Shown here piece by piece: positions 1 through 14,831 of a stretch of 64,000 nucleotides of DNA. The DNA comes from Hyaloperonospora brassicae (Eukaryota > Oomycota > Peronosporomycetes > Peronosporales > Peronosporaceae). The translations under genes and the position numbers were made by a program. The stretch spans positions 930,001 to 994,000 of the forward strand of contig CANTFL010000090.1 of the NCBI GenBank assembly GCA_947650285.1. Reading direction: 5' to 3'. Position 1 is the first letter of the stretch. Each line of letters opens with the position of its first letter. Below the pieces are notes generated by a model. The model had not been told where the DNA came from and did no database searches. It was given only the letters and a program-made list of their open reading frames with translations.

Positions 1-3000
1 GATCCGCGATCAGAATGATATTTAAAGTCGACAATGTCATGTAAAAATACGATCGGCCAGTTACGACGACACATTGCTACATATCCGAAGTCTCTTAAAG
101 AATAGTCATACTTAGGTAACGGATCGGTTAAGCATTATACCGGATCAAATTTGTTTTTGAAAACACTTGTGTAATTTCTTATTCTGATTAAATTGCTTGT
201 TACCCGATGTCAGGAGACTCGCATGCTTTGATCACGTGATATCCCCAAACTTTTGACTCACAAACCAAGTACTACCAATAAATACAATGTCTGCGATCAT
301 ATTAGGCAACACAGTAGCTTATAAGTTGTAACATCGTGAGACCATTTAAGTGTTGAAATATTTAAGCAAATTAAGTATCGACGTTTTGCTTAAGTGAATC
401 TTTTATAAGATCTGTGTGTCTGATACATATTAACCTGAAAGTATAGCCGTGATCGTGTTAAAACTTTATCACGGTCATGTTAAACATCTTTAAAAAGGTC
501 GAGTATTACATTGACACAGAACCACTTCGATAGTTTGCATCCCATCATACAAACGTGTAATCAAGGGAAAGAAGAAAACGTATCACACGAGATAAAAGTA
601 TTTAATCCGATAAACGATCGTCTGGACATCATTGAATAGTCAGATTTACAGGAATCTGTGATCGCTACTTCATCACATTATTGATACCTTGATTTTGCAG
701 CATATAATTAAACAAAAATTTTATCAGAATTACGTATCACATCTAGTTGTGCAGAAATATTATGATAGCAACATGATCTAATCGATGTACAATTCAAATA
801 AAATATCATAATGCACGCTAAAGATATACAAAATGTAAATGAGCTCGAGAATGTGACAATCATTCTGTCTCCCGCGTCAGAAGCACAGAAAGAGAAACGC
901 GGAATTGATGTACCATTTCACGTAAGTTACCATATTATCATATAATTAAACGCATAGGTGCGCATACTTGCTAGTTCGCTATGAAATACATAAAATTACC
1001 TCACAATATAAACAACCAGATCACAAATTCTTGATAGCCTCTACGCAAGCAATATATAGATGGTATCTGTATGTCGACGTGTAACGAAACATTGCAAAAA
1101 CTTGATCTGCGAACCAATAATCAGTCTGTATTATAAGGAACAACATCGTGCTAGACTATCATCATATTATCATAAATACGTAAACGAACTTGCTATACAT
1201 TTATAACGTAACTGAACATTTTCTCTCGCACGATAAGACTTTAAGACTTCTTTTGATTTGCTATATCTATAATCCGTTCATATATTTAGTGTCTATAGTG
1301 CAACTTTTCTCTTCATTTTACCATCTTATAACATACGTTCGTTGCTGTTTCGTAGATAGGACATATGATTAGTTATGATTTCTATTTTACAGTTTCACCA
1401 TTAAAAGATAGGCGTTTTAGTTACAGGGTGCAACTCGATACATTTTACATGTAAAGACAGCCTAGAAGATATAAATTTGGTCAATTATTCTAGTCATTTG
1501 CATATGTATGACTCGCATACTTATATTTTTGTATTCTATTCAGCATTGACGAGCAGCTTAACTAAAAACATTATGTATCTAAATATATTTAAAAATGGCC
1601 ACAGTCATTCATACGAGTGTACCAGAAGTTACCTCGTTTGTTTGATGCATTGTGACCTGATACTCTACTTCTCACATAAAAAGTGGAAATAGAGAAAATT
1701 TAAAAATATACATATACAAAAGTATATAGGATAATCGTTTATATAAAATTTGAAATAAATGGACGGTAAAATATCTCGACGTATAAGCAATAGTGATTAT
1801 CATTTTTCGCACAACCCATGATATGCCGATGCGTTCAACGCCGCAAGGATTGTGAGCCTAAGGGCGATTCAAAAATGTACAATTGAAACATTAAATTTTT
1901 GAAATATCAATTTTTTAATTAAAATGTTTAATTTGGAGGGAAAAAAGTAGGCCCGCACTGAAAGACATTAGTTCAATATCGCATCACTTTTTCTGCTCTT
2001 TATGATAGCATTTGCGATTCTATTCGTTTAAACATTAAGGAAGTTTGAAAGGTATGCGATATTATCATTTAGTAATGGTAATAAACAAATGTCTCTCTAT
2101 TAAAAAATAGTAATTCCTTTTTTACATTTACTAAACCAAATATTAACATAAATGATAAAGAAAGGCTTCAAGTGGGGTAAGAAAGATTGTTTCTACAACT
2201 TCGGCAACTCTAGACTCGATAATTAACGAAAATGTATGTTTATATATAACACGATCAATTAATCATGCACCGGAATAGCAGCTTTGTCAAATTGGTTAAA
2301 ATTGTTGACATTTATATGTCTGAACTTTAGCCAAATTAAATTGGATGTCGACAAATATCATGTAGTGCTAGAAAAATAGCGGCACGGTAAAGCTTAAACA
2401 AATTAGCTTTCCAATCGATAAACAATATGATCCAGGCAAAATTTAATAATATTCTAGTAACGATTTGCCGATTACAATCGCTACACTTGGGCTTTATCGA
2501 TACTTAAATATCGATATATTTTGTACAATCTGATGTGCGCTTTATTTTCGTCGTATAAATTGCGCGTGGAACAATTAATGAGTTAATGATCTCGAGCCGA
2601 GGCCAATTTATTCTTTTGATCAAGGACAAATGGGATAGACACCATCAATGAAGTCAAAACAGTTTACGCTTACGATCACTACTATGATATTGATGCCTTA
2701 GAGAACGAAAGCAATGTCATCTCAATAGGGCAAAATAAATTGTATAAATTGGGGTGGTTGTTTTTTACAACTCAAATTTTAGTTGATCGTACACTGGCAT
2801 TTGTATGTGAGCTCATCCTGTAAATAAATGATTGTTGAATATCGTTTAGTCAAATAATCCATATATGGAACACGTAGGCTGACTGAGAACGGCATCGCAA
2901 TATGCATGTTAAAGTGGAAATAAGGCTACCGTCTATAATATACATTTATATATTTTAAGATTTCCTAAAATATTGTAGATGAATGATCACAGTTTACTTG

Positions 3001-6000
3001 TGAAAGGTCATATATTCTGACGCAAAAAATAGGTATACCGCTTCGACCTGATCACCAGTTTATTAGCACTTCTGACCATATCATACAATGTCATTGCCCA
3101 TATATGCTTTGAACCTTATAGCATATATTTAAGCTCAAGAAACTTAAGTTGCTTCGAACGTCAACACTTTTTTGAATCCTTCCCTTATTGCAAAGACGAT
3201 ATTCACCCTAATTTTTATTTGATTTAATGGAATGATTTATTCATTTAACCCTATTAGCTATTGTATGTGTTGGAACTCCCCAGATAAGAATCAATAAGCA
3301 AATGTTAAATATAATGAGCGATCAGCTTCTAAAAGACATTCTTTGAGGCGCCTGTAGGTCCCGTCCTTTTAATAGCTGCGCATGCTATCATCGTAAATGC
3401 TGTATATCTTACAACGCCAATGTGATCGGTAAAAACAAGTTGAGGACCTGTATATTTATAAAAGTTGCTTTTAATGTAACTCATCAGTGAGTTTTATCTA
3501 ATGAATTTTAATCTAATAATGATGTATTTGACTTCTTTATACACAAGTTAATTTTTTTAAATTATATTTTATAGAGTGCAACGATAATCTACAATCCCAC
3601 CTAATTTAAAAAAATTTGGGCACGAATGCATTAAATTAGAATTGGTTTACGATTATAACCTGCTGGAACGTAGCAAATGTTTTAGTATTTAGCCATTTAA
3701 TTTACGTACATAATGACAGACCCATTATTCCTTTTTAATAGGCTATACTGTCAATGGGCCATAAAAAAAGTCGGAGGTGAAACAGTATAGAGATATAAAT
3801 ATAAGCTTAAAATTAGGTGTGTTATTGCCGAGAAATCCTTACGGAGCTACACTTCAATCCTTTATCCATTAGCGGGTCAACCTGTTTGAACTTTTCGCTA
3901 CGATCAAATATGTGGTGATATTAGAATTGAGTTCTGTAACGTTTTACGGTTTCAATTTCGCTTTTTGTTTGTGACAGAAAAATCAGTATTATCGTCCGAG
4001 ATTAGATCTGAAGTGTTCAGGCTACACCTATACGGTAAGCTTTTTATGATGATAATACTCCGGTAGATCTCATTTACCCCAAACATGAAAAGATACGCTT
4101 AAATTACTCTTGTAGACGAATATAGTGTGCAAGGCAAATATTCTAAGTGCATAGTCATGCACTTAAATCGTTTTTGGTGTGACTTAAAGCCAACATTTTT
4201 CTCTGTCAGACAAGCGATTAAGCTTATGTGTGGAAAGCAGTATATCTATAGCTTAGCCTTACATAAGAAGTATTAAACTTCATACAGGTATTACAATCGA
4301 CCTCTTTAGTTTTGCTACTTATTCAACTTGTTAATAAATAGAACGAAGATCATTAGCTGGTGCATAAGTAAGGTGCAAATTAGACCGTTAGATAGCATCG
4401 ATTGAACAGTGCGTGAAACATATTGTAGTGATGAACATTTCAAAGTATCATGATGGATTATCGTTATGGGTATTTAACATACTAGGGTCAAACTTATATT
4501 GGCCTAATCAACCTATCGTAATTAAGGTAAACAATATACGTCAAGAATAACATTATAATGGGGGTCTAGGACGATGTAAATTGAAACAAAAATTCATAAG
4601 GAGTTGGCCATCCTTTCTTGCTGGTTGGATAAATTTCTTGCACGGTATCGATACAAAGTAGAACCGATCAAAATAGGTACATCGTTTTTTTAAAAAATAA
4701 TCCGCACCGCGAAGATTCAATCACGACGTGGACTCCATTTGTCGTATTTGTACGAATCCGAAAAAAGTCGCTAATTATACTTTTGATTATCGATATGGGA
4801 AAGTAAAATGACGAATCAACAATATGTCCGTATAATCATCACAAATGATTAAGTATATATAATAAACCTTTTCAGATTGATGCAAGCGCAAATATTCATT
4901 ACAGCTAACTTAGTATTTAGAATAATCAATCATATCATTTACATATAAAAAATACAAAGGACTCAAGATGCAGATTCACTTCGTGACCGATAAAAAGATG
5001 AATGCTATCAGAATTAGGTAATTGTACCATCGACGCGCTAACAAAATTTGTAGTAGATGTTTGCGAAGTCACTTCTTTTCTCTGCAGGATAGGACAGCTT
5101 CTATCTTAATTTTAAGTTGATATCATTGCATAGGCGACTTACTTTTTGTAAAGTGGGAACCATATGGGCGATACAGTATTGACAAAATATTTTTTTATGG
5201 ACGCAAGAAGTTTTCGTTGGGGTTTATCGAAACTAGTCCGAGCCTGAAGTGGGACACATTCACTTAACATCTGACGAATGGCGTTCTGTATGGTATATGT
5301 AGCACCAAAAATACTGAAATTAGCCATAACCATACGTATTTTTGAAGCAAACACTGTTAATAGCTCTTTCCTTGTAAGGTCGACGTTAATTACGAAGATC
5401 TCGGTAAGTGCAACTTCGTTTATTATATATAAAGTTGATACAAAAAAGAAAGGTTCTTACACTACACAGGTGAGAGGATCGGTCCAGGCTTAAATTGTAT
5501 AATAGACGCAGATCCATTCGTTCAAGTACTTGTATTAACAAAGTGAGAGCCTTTGCTACATGATAGGTTAATTCTAAAGCTAAAAAAACATTGATCTTGA
5601 ATCACAGGATAGTGCTTCTGTCAATGACTGGTCGACTTAATGAAGGCGAGTTTTACAGTCAATAATATAAGACTGGATAAAAATAGTTGTTTATTACAAA
5701 TGACTTATGTAGGCTCAATAGGCATTAATACCAGTCGCTATGGTGCAAAATATTACAAATATTAATGGCAAGGTCAAAATCAACGTGCTATTTAAAATCG
5801 GTACCGTGAAGATTACTGAAATGGAAGATTATTTGTGATAAGTTAGCTGAAGACAAACTAACACGAATTCAAATAGGAAGAGTACAACATGTTCATGAAA
5901 TTAGCCTTATCATGCAAGCCTAATTTGTTAAATGACGGATCGCTTGCAATTTTTAAAGCCTTTCTAGCAAGACGAAAATTAGTTAATTTTCTAAGTAGTA

Positions 6001-7066
6001 TGCACATTGATTAATACTAAGCACCACGAGTGAAATGGAATCTTTGGAAGAGGAGAAGAAGTAAGAAATACTAACCAACAAATCTATTGAACCTTTACGC
6101 AACCGAGCTTGATCAAATGCCACTTGTGTATTTCCACAATTATACAAAAGATAGTGTAGATCAGTAAACGAGAACAGAGTAGATTAGCTAAACGCTGTAT
6201 TACATATTGATGAATACATGAAATGAACAAAATGAGAATATTAAACTTTTAAAACTGACTCATACGTTGGGCACTGTACTATATTGCTGGCCACAACCTT
6301 GCCTTAGAAGATTAATTACACAAACCTGGACTTCTCACAGAATTTCATGCAATCGTATGAATTTATGAGCAATGTGCGCATAACGAAAGCAATGCAGTAT
6401 ACGAAAGAATATCTTTTTAAATACACGTACACGGCATTTTTGCAGTACAAGAAAAGGGAATTGAAGTGGTGGAGATCAGTCGTATTGATAGCATTACTTT
6501 ATTGGTGAACATGAATCTAAATATAATCGTATCCATACTATTCTTTAAGCTTTTTAGATAAAATATAATGGCGGAATAATCACTTAATGCTCCAGTCCAT
6601 CATTGGACGATGTTAATGACTGAAGATGCAGTCCACATCTACCAACGGGTGGTGGGTTCGCAATCGCTGGTAGGTATAATGCTTTGGCTAGTTATCGAAT
6701 AAATTGTTCTCTGGAAATGATGTCATTGATCTACATAGGAAGCAAATTTAAAATAATCACAAAATAAATGATCAAAATAAGTAATGCGCAACAAAGAAGA
6801 GATGTTGTCAAACATGTAAAAAATGTTATGAAAAAAATGCAAAACGGCAGAAGGCAAATGAACAATATGGTTTGCGCAGCAACGACAAAATAATGATATT
6901 GACGCATTACATGCTCGAGTCCATTAGGGAATTACGAAAGTTGGCGTTTATTCGCATATGTATGTGCCAACCCTATATATCAGAGATGGTGGATACGGTA
7001 GTGTTTGCTCGTTTTTTGTAGTTTTGTGTTCCTTGATCTCTAAATGTTCATATCACAGGATTTTGT
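1..7066. other. AT-rich, ORF-poor block, nothing recognised
   Basis: The stretch is visibly AT-rich. Open frames are no longer than about 71 codons, overlap on both strands and show no domain I recognise. I saw no RNA gene, no long terminal repeat and no tandem array. It ends where the GC-richer inverted-repeat arm begins. Confidence 0.6.
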
Positions 7067-8623
7067 TGTCATTCAAGAACCTTTGACATATCGTTCCTTC
7101 AATCGTCGACGGGCAAAAGTGCAGTAGGATCAAGACAGCTCATTGGCTGCCTCTAACAACGTTGTGCTTGGTGTGTGACAATGCACCACACCGGTATTGA
7201 TACACAACCGTGGTACTCCAGGCCGCCTCGTCGAACAATTCTACAGTTTTGCAAGATTGATGCAATCAAGGAGTCTACTGACCTCATCGACCCAAATATC
7301 CAGAGCAAGGGCTTTCTATAGATGGCCGTGGCATGGGCGCCACAAGTCACTGGAGTAATTCTGCTTCGAAACACGCAGTTAGACATACCAATAGCAAGCT
7401 TTACGCGCTGCCACTGGCCAGCGTCTACATCTTTCCACAGAACTCGAGCCACCGGCTGACTCGTGCGGGTGTTCTTCACAGGCTGGAAACAATCTTGCAG
7501 ATACGCACACACACGGTCTGACATAGTAGTCAACGATCGCATGTAGTGAGTGTCGCGCGTCTCTAGAAACGTCTCTTGACTTTCGCGCGTGAGGTCAGCT
7601 CGAAAAGCAGAAGAGTACAACTGGGAGGGGGACGGTCGGTGGTCAATGAGCGTTCCACTTGGGTCACCTCCAGCCAGTGCTTCTTCATGCACGCCCACGC
7701 TAAGACGGCACAAGAAGCTTCGATTGTCACCTGCTCAAGACGTACTCAATGGCTTTAATACGCTACACTCGTAACGTCATCGTATCCGCTGAAGATGCAT
7801 GACATCTCCTTCTTCATCCCGAGCGCTAAACACGACACTGCAAAGATCAGCCAACGCCAACAACGAGCTGTTGTCAAAGCACGCTTACGGCACAAAGACG
7901 CTCGGCCTCAGCAGTCGCATCAGCGTCGTCGGTCTTTATAGCATGCTCTTCGCATCGTGTTACCACGAAGCAACCGTAAAGCGGTCAACCTTCACTGCCC
8001 TCTCACGCCTACTGCTTTGGACTTGGCCCGAGCAGATGAGTTGACGTCGATGCACTGCAGCTTGGGTGAAACGCATCAGCTTTACAGGCGTGCACAGACC
8101 AGACGAAATGGCGTTCCAGCACAAATGCCCGCGCTCATCAGTGTACGCAGAGGTTGAGCGGAGCGTACGAGAGGTGAACTGCTCGCTGCCACGCGTATAC
8201 GAAGATACTCCTGCGGTCTACAGGCCACGGCATTTGCACACAGGGTACTAAACACGTTTGCAGCCACTTGGTGGGCAAGTAATTCACTACTTAGAAGCCG
8301 GACTTGTTCGCATCAAGATAAAACAATCAGATGTCGCCCGTGCTTTCGAGAGTCCTTGCTTCATTGTTCAAGGCATCAGTTACTTACTTTGCGTGATTGC
8401 GCTTCAAGACGTCGGCTCATTATACTCTTTCCGGGTGTCCGACGCGATATTAGGACTCGGTTCGGATGCAGGCGCACTTAGCAGTTGATCCAATGGCTAT
8501 TCCTCGAGCATAACGAAGCCGTCAATTGTTCGTTTCACAGCATGTTCCTACTTTGACTCATATACTTACTTGCTAGCGACCTCATGGGCTGTCCTAGAGC
8601 CCTCCTCGGTGTCTCCCAGAGGT
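7067..8623 (+). repeat. Long inverted repeat, arm 1 (1557 bp)
   Basis: The whole segment reappears in reverse complement at 21531-23087, same length, with only scattered substitutions and a one-base difference in a G run (five G here, six in the other arm). Homology stops abruptly at both ends: before TCATTCAAG at the left and after CCCAGAGGT at the right. I see no terminal inverted repeats or target-site duplication, so this looks like a segmental duplication or a recombined transposon body rather than a simple insertion. The arm is GC-richer than the AT-rich sequence on both sides. Confidence 0.9.
7153..7713 (-). pseudogene. Unknown ORF, frameshifted copy (arm 1)
   Basis: This open frame of 186 codons is the arm-1 counterpart of the 192-codon frame at 22424-23002. 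From about residue 30 onwards the two proteins are nearly identical, with a single Asn/His difference. A one-G deletion in a poly-G run near 7625 puts the N-terminal 30 residues in another frame. I recognise no domain, signal peptide or membrane segment. It could be a gene fragment carried in the duplication or a chance open frame; nothing else in the arm supports function. Confidence 0.25.
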
Positions 8624-11600
8624 AATATGTATGTCTGCACAGGACGGTATACTAAGTTTGCGTAGAGATTGGGGACACCGCGCTACAACACACATAGAAC
8701 GGGTGATCTTGAACACCACGCAAAGCACAATGTCTCACTATACTTAAGGTTCACAGTTTGCTAATTGTTCGGCCCATAAATTGAACCGGCTTGGCCCAGA
8801 AAAGCATTCAATGGTGCCTCTTATGGATCACCGGGCCTTAATCGACGAGACTGGAACTTTGCCTGGCGGCATTTGTTGCCCACACGGGTTCGACTTCATA
8901 TCTTGACGACAGTGTTCGAAGCCACTACAAGATTTTATTCTTAGTAACGATTCGCCTCTTTCTTTCTACATAGGACATTGTGGAATGATATACGCTTATT
9001 TTATTTTCTAAGCTCTGTATTGCATGAATCTATCGCAACCTTCTTCGTGATTCTCTCAGCAATTAGTTGTTTAGCAGATTCCTAACTTATATATACACCG
9101 AAGAAATCGCATAATGATAAAAAGGCAATGGACGAAAAGCAGGTGCTTGATATCGACAAGTACCAAATATACACATAAATACCGGTCTATATTGGCCTCA
9201 ATAATTTTCAACCTTTAATGCTTTCCACTCGCAAATATCGCATGAGATTTATCGAATCGAATCAGACAATAATGACATTTGCTATCAGGAGCGATGTCTA
9301 TACTGCTTATCAAATCGTTATACAAAATGAACCAACGAGTGCGTTCCTAAGCGCCTCTCATACAACGTCAGTTGTCATCTGCGATGCGTAAAAATGCTCT
9401 TTTAAATTTTTTGTCCGAATGTCAAGTTATTTTATACGGCTCAGCGTACGTTTATTTGCTGCAGACCGGCTTCAAATTGTCAATTATCGGAAATTTCTTG
9501 GGTGAAAATACATGAACGTCGAAGGCGATGGTAAATATTGCTGCTTGTCGATATCGATGGTCCTATTAGATCACAAAAATGATAGGGGGAACAGCGGTCC
9601 AATCCGGCAGGTAATTATCAAACGATTATAATGCCTGGATGGGCGTTATTTAACAAAGGCTAAATCAATAACAGCGTAGTCATTAGTAATTTTTATCAGT
9701 GGTTGATAAAGCAAACCTTGCTTAGCTATAACACATCAAGTGCCAAGAGTTGATATAATAGTGTAGCTATATTTATACTCGCTGAGAAGTTTAGTGTTAT
9801 GATATGCGCAATCCATTACGCAGAGAGTCACTCATAATAGATAGTAACGTTTTATACACTTTTTGAGAACCTGTTTGTATTCTTTTTCTCATTTTTAAAA
9901 ATAAATAGGTCAAGAACGTGATAGTACTACGGTAATATCAGTTTACTCAAATAAAGATTCCCTTAAGTGGCTTTTAAGATGGTGAGAAATTATGTAAAAA
10001 TATCTTCTTGACCGCAAATAGAATATCGCTAAGCAGAAATTATAAATAGGTTTCATTCTACGTCAATTATTTGCAAACCCACAGCACCTCCCAGTCTTTT
10101 CATATTGTCATGTAATTAAAACCTGTAAGGTACACCTATTCTATTGATGGGAAAATATGCTACGTAGGTTGCGTTGCACACAAGGATAGTGGCCGCCACC
10201 TTTTAAATCTCAAGTGGCTTTAAGATCACGCAATGATCTATTTCAGTGCTGCGGTCTATATGGCTGCCATGTGTCACCTAAGTTCAAAACATCCTAGGAT
10301 GTTCATACCTACAAACCATAATAGCTTTTTATAGAGCTGCTTGTGTACAACACCTTGCAGCGAGGTAGATACGCCGAGTATCTTTTTAAATATTTTCTTG
10401 AATGCCAGATATGTACCTATATAAATATATTTAAACACTGGGTGGCTTTGCGCTTTCGGATCATTATTTCATTTAGTGTTTTTCACTAACAACTAAAAAA
10501 TGGAACTAGCATAGGTTGTTGAAAACACAATGATACCTTTTATAAATTATAAGCATATCCAGTACTTTCAAAAGACATGTTAAATACTTACTTACAAATT
10601 GTATTTAACTTTTTCGCTGATATTCACACGATGAGAATTCGATCAAGTATGTTAATAAATTTTTGAACGATTTTCTGCTAGATAGAATGCTGGTAGAATC
10701 AAAGTCGAAACAAAATAATCTGAACAACTTGCATTGGTTCACGAAAAATTAGGTCTTTAAATAAATGTGCTCGTGAAGTGAAATATCAAATGCATTGAAA
10801 TAAAGGTGAATGTGAATAGTTAATCCAGTTTGATATTACATTTTTCACACAATCTAACGGATTAATCAAGGTCCACGTTTAATTTCATTTCATCCTTAGT
10901 ATTGTACCACAGCAAAACTGTTAGTATACCATCTTTCATCGCACAAGCACCTCTATCCCTAAATACGACGTAAATTAAGATAAATTTCTTATCTTTTACC
11001 GAAACAATTTTGGTCCGTCAATTACGTACCTTTATTAAGGCCAGATCGAAAAAGATGCCAACTGGACAAATAGATTAAATTGCAATTATTATGATGAGAT
11101 AGAGATATCTAATATCTTTCTTGTTTAATAAAATGCTTTGTATATATTTAGATAAATGGGTAAGAAAGATATATGTATATTCATACACGGGAGCTTCATC
11201 TCGGCGTATCCATATCTTTTCATCTGTAAAAATGATTTTGTTTTACTTAATCAGACTTATGAGATCATCAGAGTTTTTGCTCATGCGATCATCATTAAAA
11301 GGAGAAAAATAAAGGCGTATTGGCTGCCATGTCAGAGTTGGTGATAGTTTCGCGCAAAAAAATATCTTTAATGTGTTACTTCCATCGATGCACATTTCAA
11401 TAGATATATATGTATATAATAATGCATATAAAGCTGCTTTTACGACTTTGTACTAGACGTGTTGTTTATATTTTTTACTGAGTGCGAGCCCACTGACACA
11501 AGCTTTTGTTGCAACCTCGAACAAATTGTTCTTTTTTAATTATAGAAAGGCCCAAATATAAGCTGTTTTACCGTGTATTATTATGTAAAAATTTAATTGT

Positions 11601-13960
11601 CATACATACAGTTGATTTGATATAATTTTGATTTTTAATCATGACACGTGTTGCGCTGTCGTGACATCAGAACAGCATATGTAAATATCTAACGGAACAA
11701 CAATGAATATTTGGAATTCTTACAGTCGCATTGCCCTTTAATAATGTACGGAATTGCTAAGTCGTCTAGGTGAAGAAGAAATTTATTTATATGCTTGAAC
11801 CTTCACGTGAAAAGATTTACTTTATCATATTTTTCAATGAATTAAAATTTTTAGGCTAATGTGGATCGGTTATCATGGCGAAATGGACAAAATACAATTG
11901 AACTCGATATGTGATTTCTGAAATACATTTGTGCACAAGCCTAAATGAAATACGCAAGGTAGAGTTGCTGAAGGTTAATGATCTTCGATAATTATTTAGC
12001 AACTGACAAGGGATAAACCAATGCAACCAAGAAAATAGGACCATAACATTGTCCGGAAATAAAAGTTTGGCCAATTTGGGATAGCTCGACAAAAATGCAC
12101 GCTTATTTTTTCAGATGGTGTGTTCAACGGACATTAAGGAGATACAGCATGCACTTAGATATAAAAAAGCATAAGCTGAGACGGTAAAAAACGCAGGACG
12201 ACGTACTGCAATACAATATTACATACAATGAAATGAAGACGAGTGGAAATCCAGCAATGTCAATGATATTCTAAAATTCGTTCTTGTGTTTCATTTTTAG
12301 TGTTTTAAATAGTAGATAGATAGTTGATAGGCAATGAAACTAAATCGAGAGATAAATAGTCATTTTTGAATAATTATAAGAGTTCAGTTGTCGTAAACAT
12401 ATGTACATCTTTGTTCGTAGTCAACTTTAAGGAGATGGTGCATCACTATCGACTGCAGAGTATCGGATCGGCCATTGATCTATAATTTTCTGCGTAAAAA
12501 AGTGAATAAAAAGATTAATGACCGATCTAATCTCCATACTGTGCGTGGCATGCTTGATTACTAACCGCGATATACGTATTGCTAATAGAGCGTACATTCA
12601 AACATGTCGCGAGCAAACATTTTCATCTTCGAGGACTATCTCGAGATACTTGTTCTACGCAGTAGATTGGTCCGCCCGCATGTTGTCGGCCCTGTTGAAA
12701 TCCCATGGTCGACGCGCGTTGCACAAACACTATCGTATCGCATTTCGCGTCTATGCGTTCCTCAATCAGTGATAAGCTCGATTGCACCATCATGTAGACG
12801 CAACATTTGTTGTACTTTTGACGTTGCAGTTCGGATGATAAGATTAGGATAGTAATTTAGTTAAGATCGACAATACACATTTTGGTGGAGTCAATACCGT
12901 TTCTTCAACCTTAACAGTGTCTTCGTCTACAAGCGTATGTCTGTCTTTCCGTTGCTACAATCTAGGCGCTTATATTACGCCAAACGTTTCTGAGTATTGT
13001 TTTTTTATTACATAACTTAGTCCGAGCATGATAGTATTGATATTTTAAATAAGTACAAACATCTGCATTGCAGCCAGCAACGTCACTGACGATACGTAGG
13101 CACTTCGTATGATGTATGCTTTTGCGATCTACGATTATTCGTCATTTAGTGCTGCAAGAAGCCGCTCTTTGAACATCATTTGCATCTTTATAAGCGAGAC
13201 ATTAACACCACGCTGCCTCATGCTCTGTGTATATGTCGATACCGCCAAGGCGAAAGGTACATATTATTACAACGTTAATTAATAAGGTATATATATTATA
13301 GAGATGCAAGGGATGTGGCCATATAATCATGTATTACTTAACGATGTCACGGTTATATTTAGGCGTAAATTGTCTCTATTCTTCTTTTTCAATGACTGTT
13401 GCGAGGATCAGATGTAAAGGGCCTAATTGATGAATGAAAGAGGGAAGGACGAAGATATGCGTGAGTGCATGCAAACAATCACAGATATGTTTATAGTCGT
13501 TCGAATGGTATTTACATGTCGCACATTTATTCTTTTTGTTTCTTCATGCATCATCAATGTTACTTCATGCCACAATATTGACTTTAAATCTGGTGTTTCA
13601 AAATTTACAGGAATAGGTGCAACGTTTCGATGCTCTTATCTCGTAATTCTTCGTATCGTTTTTTTATCATTTCCCTATTATGTTTTACCCGGACACTAAC
13701 ATGTTTTTATGCCTTTCGGAATATGTCGCTTCGCTGGATTCAACGAAGTTTTCTGCGATTGTTTTACAAAGTCTACCGCGAGCTTCAGGTCAGTCAATGC
13801 GTTCCATATTCCTACACAGTCTCGACTTTTGATGATGTCACGGTCAATGATTTGATGCCGTGTACGCTAATCTAAATTGTGGTAGGGGTGACGACTACCT
13901 GGTGTAAAAATCGTTCTTTTACGTTATTTTTGAACCTCCATTATGAGATCTAAAGATGCT
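8624..13960. other. Mostly AT-rich intergenic block, nothing recognised
   Basis: The first few hundred bases keep the GC content of the repeat arm, then the sequence returns to AT-rich DNA without credible coding frames. The short frames near 12518-12852 and 13427-13875 overlap one another in different registers and match no family I know. Confidence 0.5.
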
Positions 13961-13981
13961 ATAGCAACAGCTACAACCCTC

Positions 13982-14140
13982 AAGTTTGCGCTTACATAAT
14001 GCTTAATACCCAAAAGTCTTTGGTTCAGGAGAGGGCAGATCAACCAATAGCGATAAAACTCAGGATAGCGCTTACAATATGCTTAGTACCTAAACGTCGT
14101 TGATATATGAGACGACAGATCTAGAGCGGTGTTGATATAC
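13982..14140. repeat. Two-unit imperfect tandem repeat (about 80 bp unit)
   Basis: Two adjacent units share the series GCGCTTACA, ATGCTTA, TACC, AAA.GTC, TTG and AGACAGATC or close variants in the same order (13982-14062 and 14063-14140). They lie about 0.7 kb beyond the 3' end of the effector candidate. No function is evident. Confidence 0.5.
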
Positions 14141-14831
14141 GAATCCAGCGCTGTGAATGCGTCGGTGTTCTATAGTATGTTCGCAGTAGAGAGTGACTGA
14201 GATGAAAGAAGTTTTATAGTAAGCACAATTGATGGCAATAGCTACCAATGATATTATGTATACTTACGTAGATCTTGATGTCGTCATGCTTAGACCACGA
14301 ACAACACGATCATGAACTGCCTGACTCGATTTGTTAATATGCTTTGAGCTCATGCGATATGGTGCACTGTGAACATCGTGCCGCAATGCTATCTACAACG
14401 TGTATAGGGTTTAAACATTGCCTCATTCATAGCACAAATATTGCTGCGACATTGAATCGATGAGTAGGATGCATCAAATCGATCGCGTATCGACGTAACG
14501 GTGGTGCTGATGGACACCAATGCAGCAGTACCAGGTGACGTTTGCGTTGCTGTATGAACACCACGGTGTGCGACTTCACTTGGGCGCCTATATTATGTGC
14601 GGTCATTTCTGATACGTAGCCATTCCAAGGTGTCATCCAGACGCATATTTCCCTTGAGCCAGGTCTCTCACTCAGCCATCGCGTAGCACTAGAGCATCCC
14701 TTTGGTCGCCATTCTTCATGGCTATGTCTACTGTGCGAGCTCCAAAATCGTGGTTTTGGTTTTCGTGACGACCGGGTTTGTAGTCGACTTGTTCCTAAGC
14801 GGTGTCGTCTTGTCCAGATACTTGTCGACAA

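Noticed and set aside
1..7066. AT-rich blocks as organelle DNA or repeat-induced mutation
   Set aside because: No organelle genes or tRNAs are visible, and a C-to-T mutation process cannot be shown without comparing repeat copies.
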